NCBI RefSeq assembly: GCF_002844535.1
Contig: NZ_PJNH01000001.1
Span: 744,001-808,000 of the forward strand
DNA: 64,000 bases
Reading direction: 5' to 3'
Source of the DNA: Halalkalibacillus sediminis
GTDB lineage: Bacteria > Bacillota > Bacilli > Bacillales > Alkalibacillaceae
Shown here: positions 63,975 through 64,000 of the stretch, piece after piece
How positions within the stretch are numbered: the first letter of the stretch is position 1
Layout: each line of letters starts with the position of its first letter
Position numbers and translations under genes: made by a program
The notes under the pieces: model-generated
What the model was told of the DNA's origin: nothing
Seen by the model: the letters and a program-made list of their open reading frames with translations, nothing else
The model's database searches: none

Positions 63975-63990
63975 ATACAATATATAGTGC
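63975..63990 (-). promoter_or_regulatory. NrdR-box-like site upstream of nrdJ
   Basis: On the minus strand GCACTATATATTGTAT resembles the NrdR box (ACACTATATATTGTGT type). NrdR sites normally come in pairs about 31 bases apart; a second good copy is not seen downstream and may lie beyond the window. No B12 riboswitch is seen between here and the start codon. Confidence 0.5.
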
Positions 63991-64000
63991 TTGATTTTTA

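Noticed and set aside
63882-64000. Cobalamin riboswitch before nrdJ
   Set aside because: The leader is too short within the window and lacks the B12-box pattern; only an NrdR-like site is seen.

Overview
The window is a stretch of low-GC Bacillota chromosome, most likely from a spore-forming Bacillaceae close to the halophilic or alkaliphilic genera (Halobacillus/Virgibacillus/Oceanobacillus/Alkalihalobacillus-like). The grounds are the complete spo0A, spoIVB and spoIIIA set, gene order matching the B. subtilis yqh-yqj region (spoIIIA, accBC, nusB-folD-xseAB-ispA-dxs-argR-recN, spo0A, bkd operon, yqiW, yqjA, yqjCDE, yqjH), and an OLE RNA gene with its partner oapA, a pair typical of extremophilic Bacillota. 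Genus is an inference; no rRNA is present.

Layout. 0-9 kb: end of RNase Z, an aldehyde dehydrogenase, DNA polymerase IV, then a leftward methylmalonyl-CoA operon (split B12-dependent mutase, epimerase, carboxyltransferase, M20 peptidase). 9-14.3 kb: a small Prli42-like membrane peptide and the divergent NAD module niaR-nifS / nadB-nadC-nadA around an apparent NiaR operator. 14.4-19 kb: an RND-type exporter, YqjA, bacilliredoxin BrxB and a 0.5-kb non-coding stretch with recurring short phrases. 19.6-29.6 kb: the branched-chain keto acid operon (bkdR-ptb-bcd-buk-lpdV-bkdAA-bkdAB-bkdB). 29.7-34.3 kb: DUF2627 protein, an agmatinase-family hydrolase with an unusual metal-site residue, a sodium/solute symporter with a 38-residue accessory peptide, and aspartokinase. 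34.4-49.1 kb: spo0A, spoIVB, then the housekeeping run recN to accB, including the OLE RNA between ispA and oapA. 49.4-57 kb: the spoIIIA operon, interrupted between spoIIIAE and spoIIIAF by about 2.6 kb of accessory DNA. 57-64 kb: efp, pepP-like, aroQ, yqhR, yqhP, yqhO and a B12-dependent ribonucleotide reductase.

How the genes work together. The bkd enzymes turn branched-chain amino acids into acyl-CoAs for branched fatty acids or energy. Propionyl-CoA from isoleucine or valine can enter the methylmalonyl-CoA pathway at 4.6-8.7 kb. That mutase and the terminal ribonucleotide reductase both need adenosylcobalamin. The isoprenoid genes (ispA, dxs) bracket the OLE/OapA pair.

Most noteworthy: (1) BkdR keeps its AAA+ ATPase motifs but has lost the GAFTGA loop that contacts sigma-54, no -24/-12 promoter is seen before ptb, and a good sigma-A promoter with a cre-like site in its spacer lies before bkdR, which suggests the operon was rewired away from SigL. 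(2) The spoIIIA operon is split by a decayed integrase, a frameshifted gene and a new three-gene cassette of tiny membrane proteins, and spoIIIAF appears to have its own sigma-E-like promoter. (3) The OLE RNA has its own promoter directly after ispA. Positions of promoters and operators come from reading by eye and are inferences.
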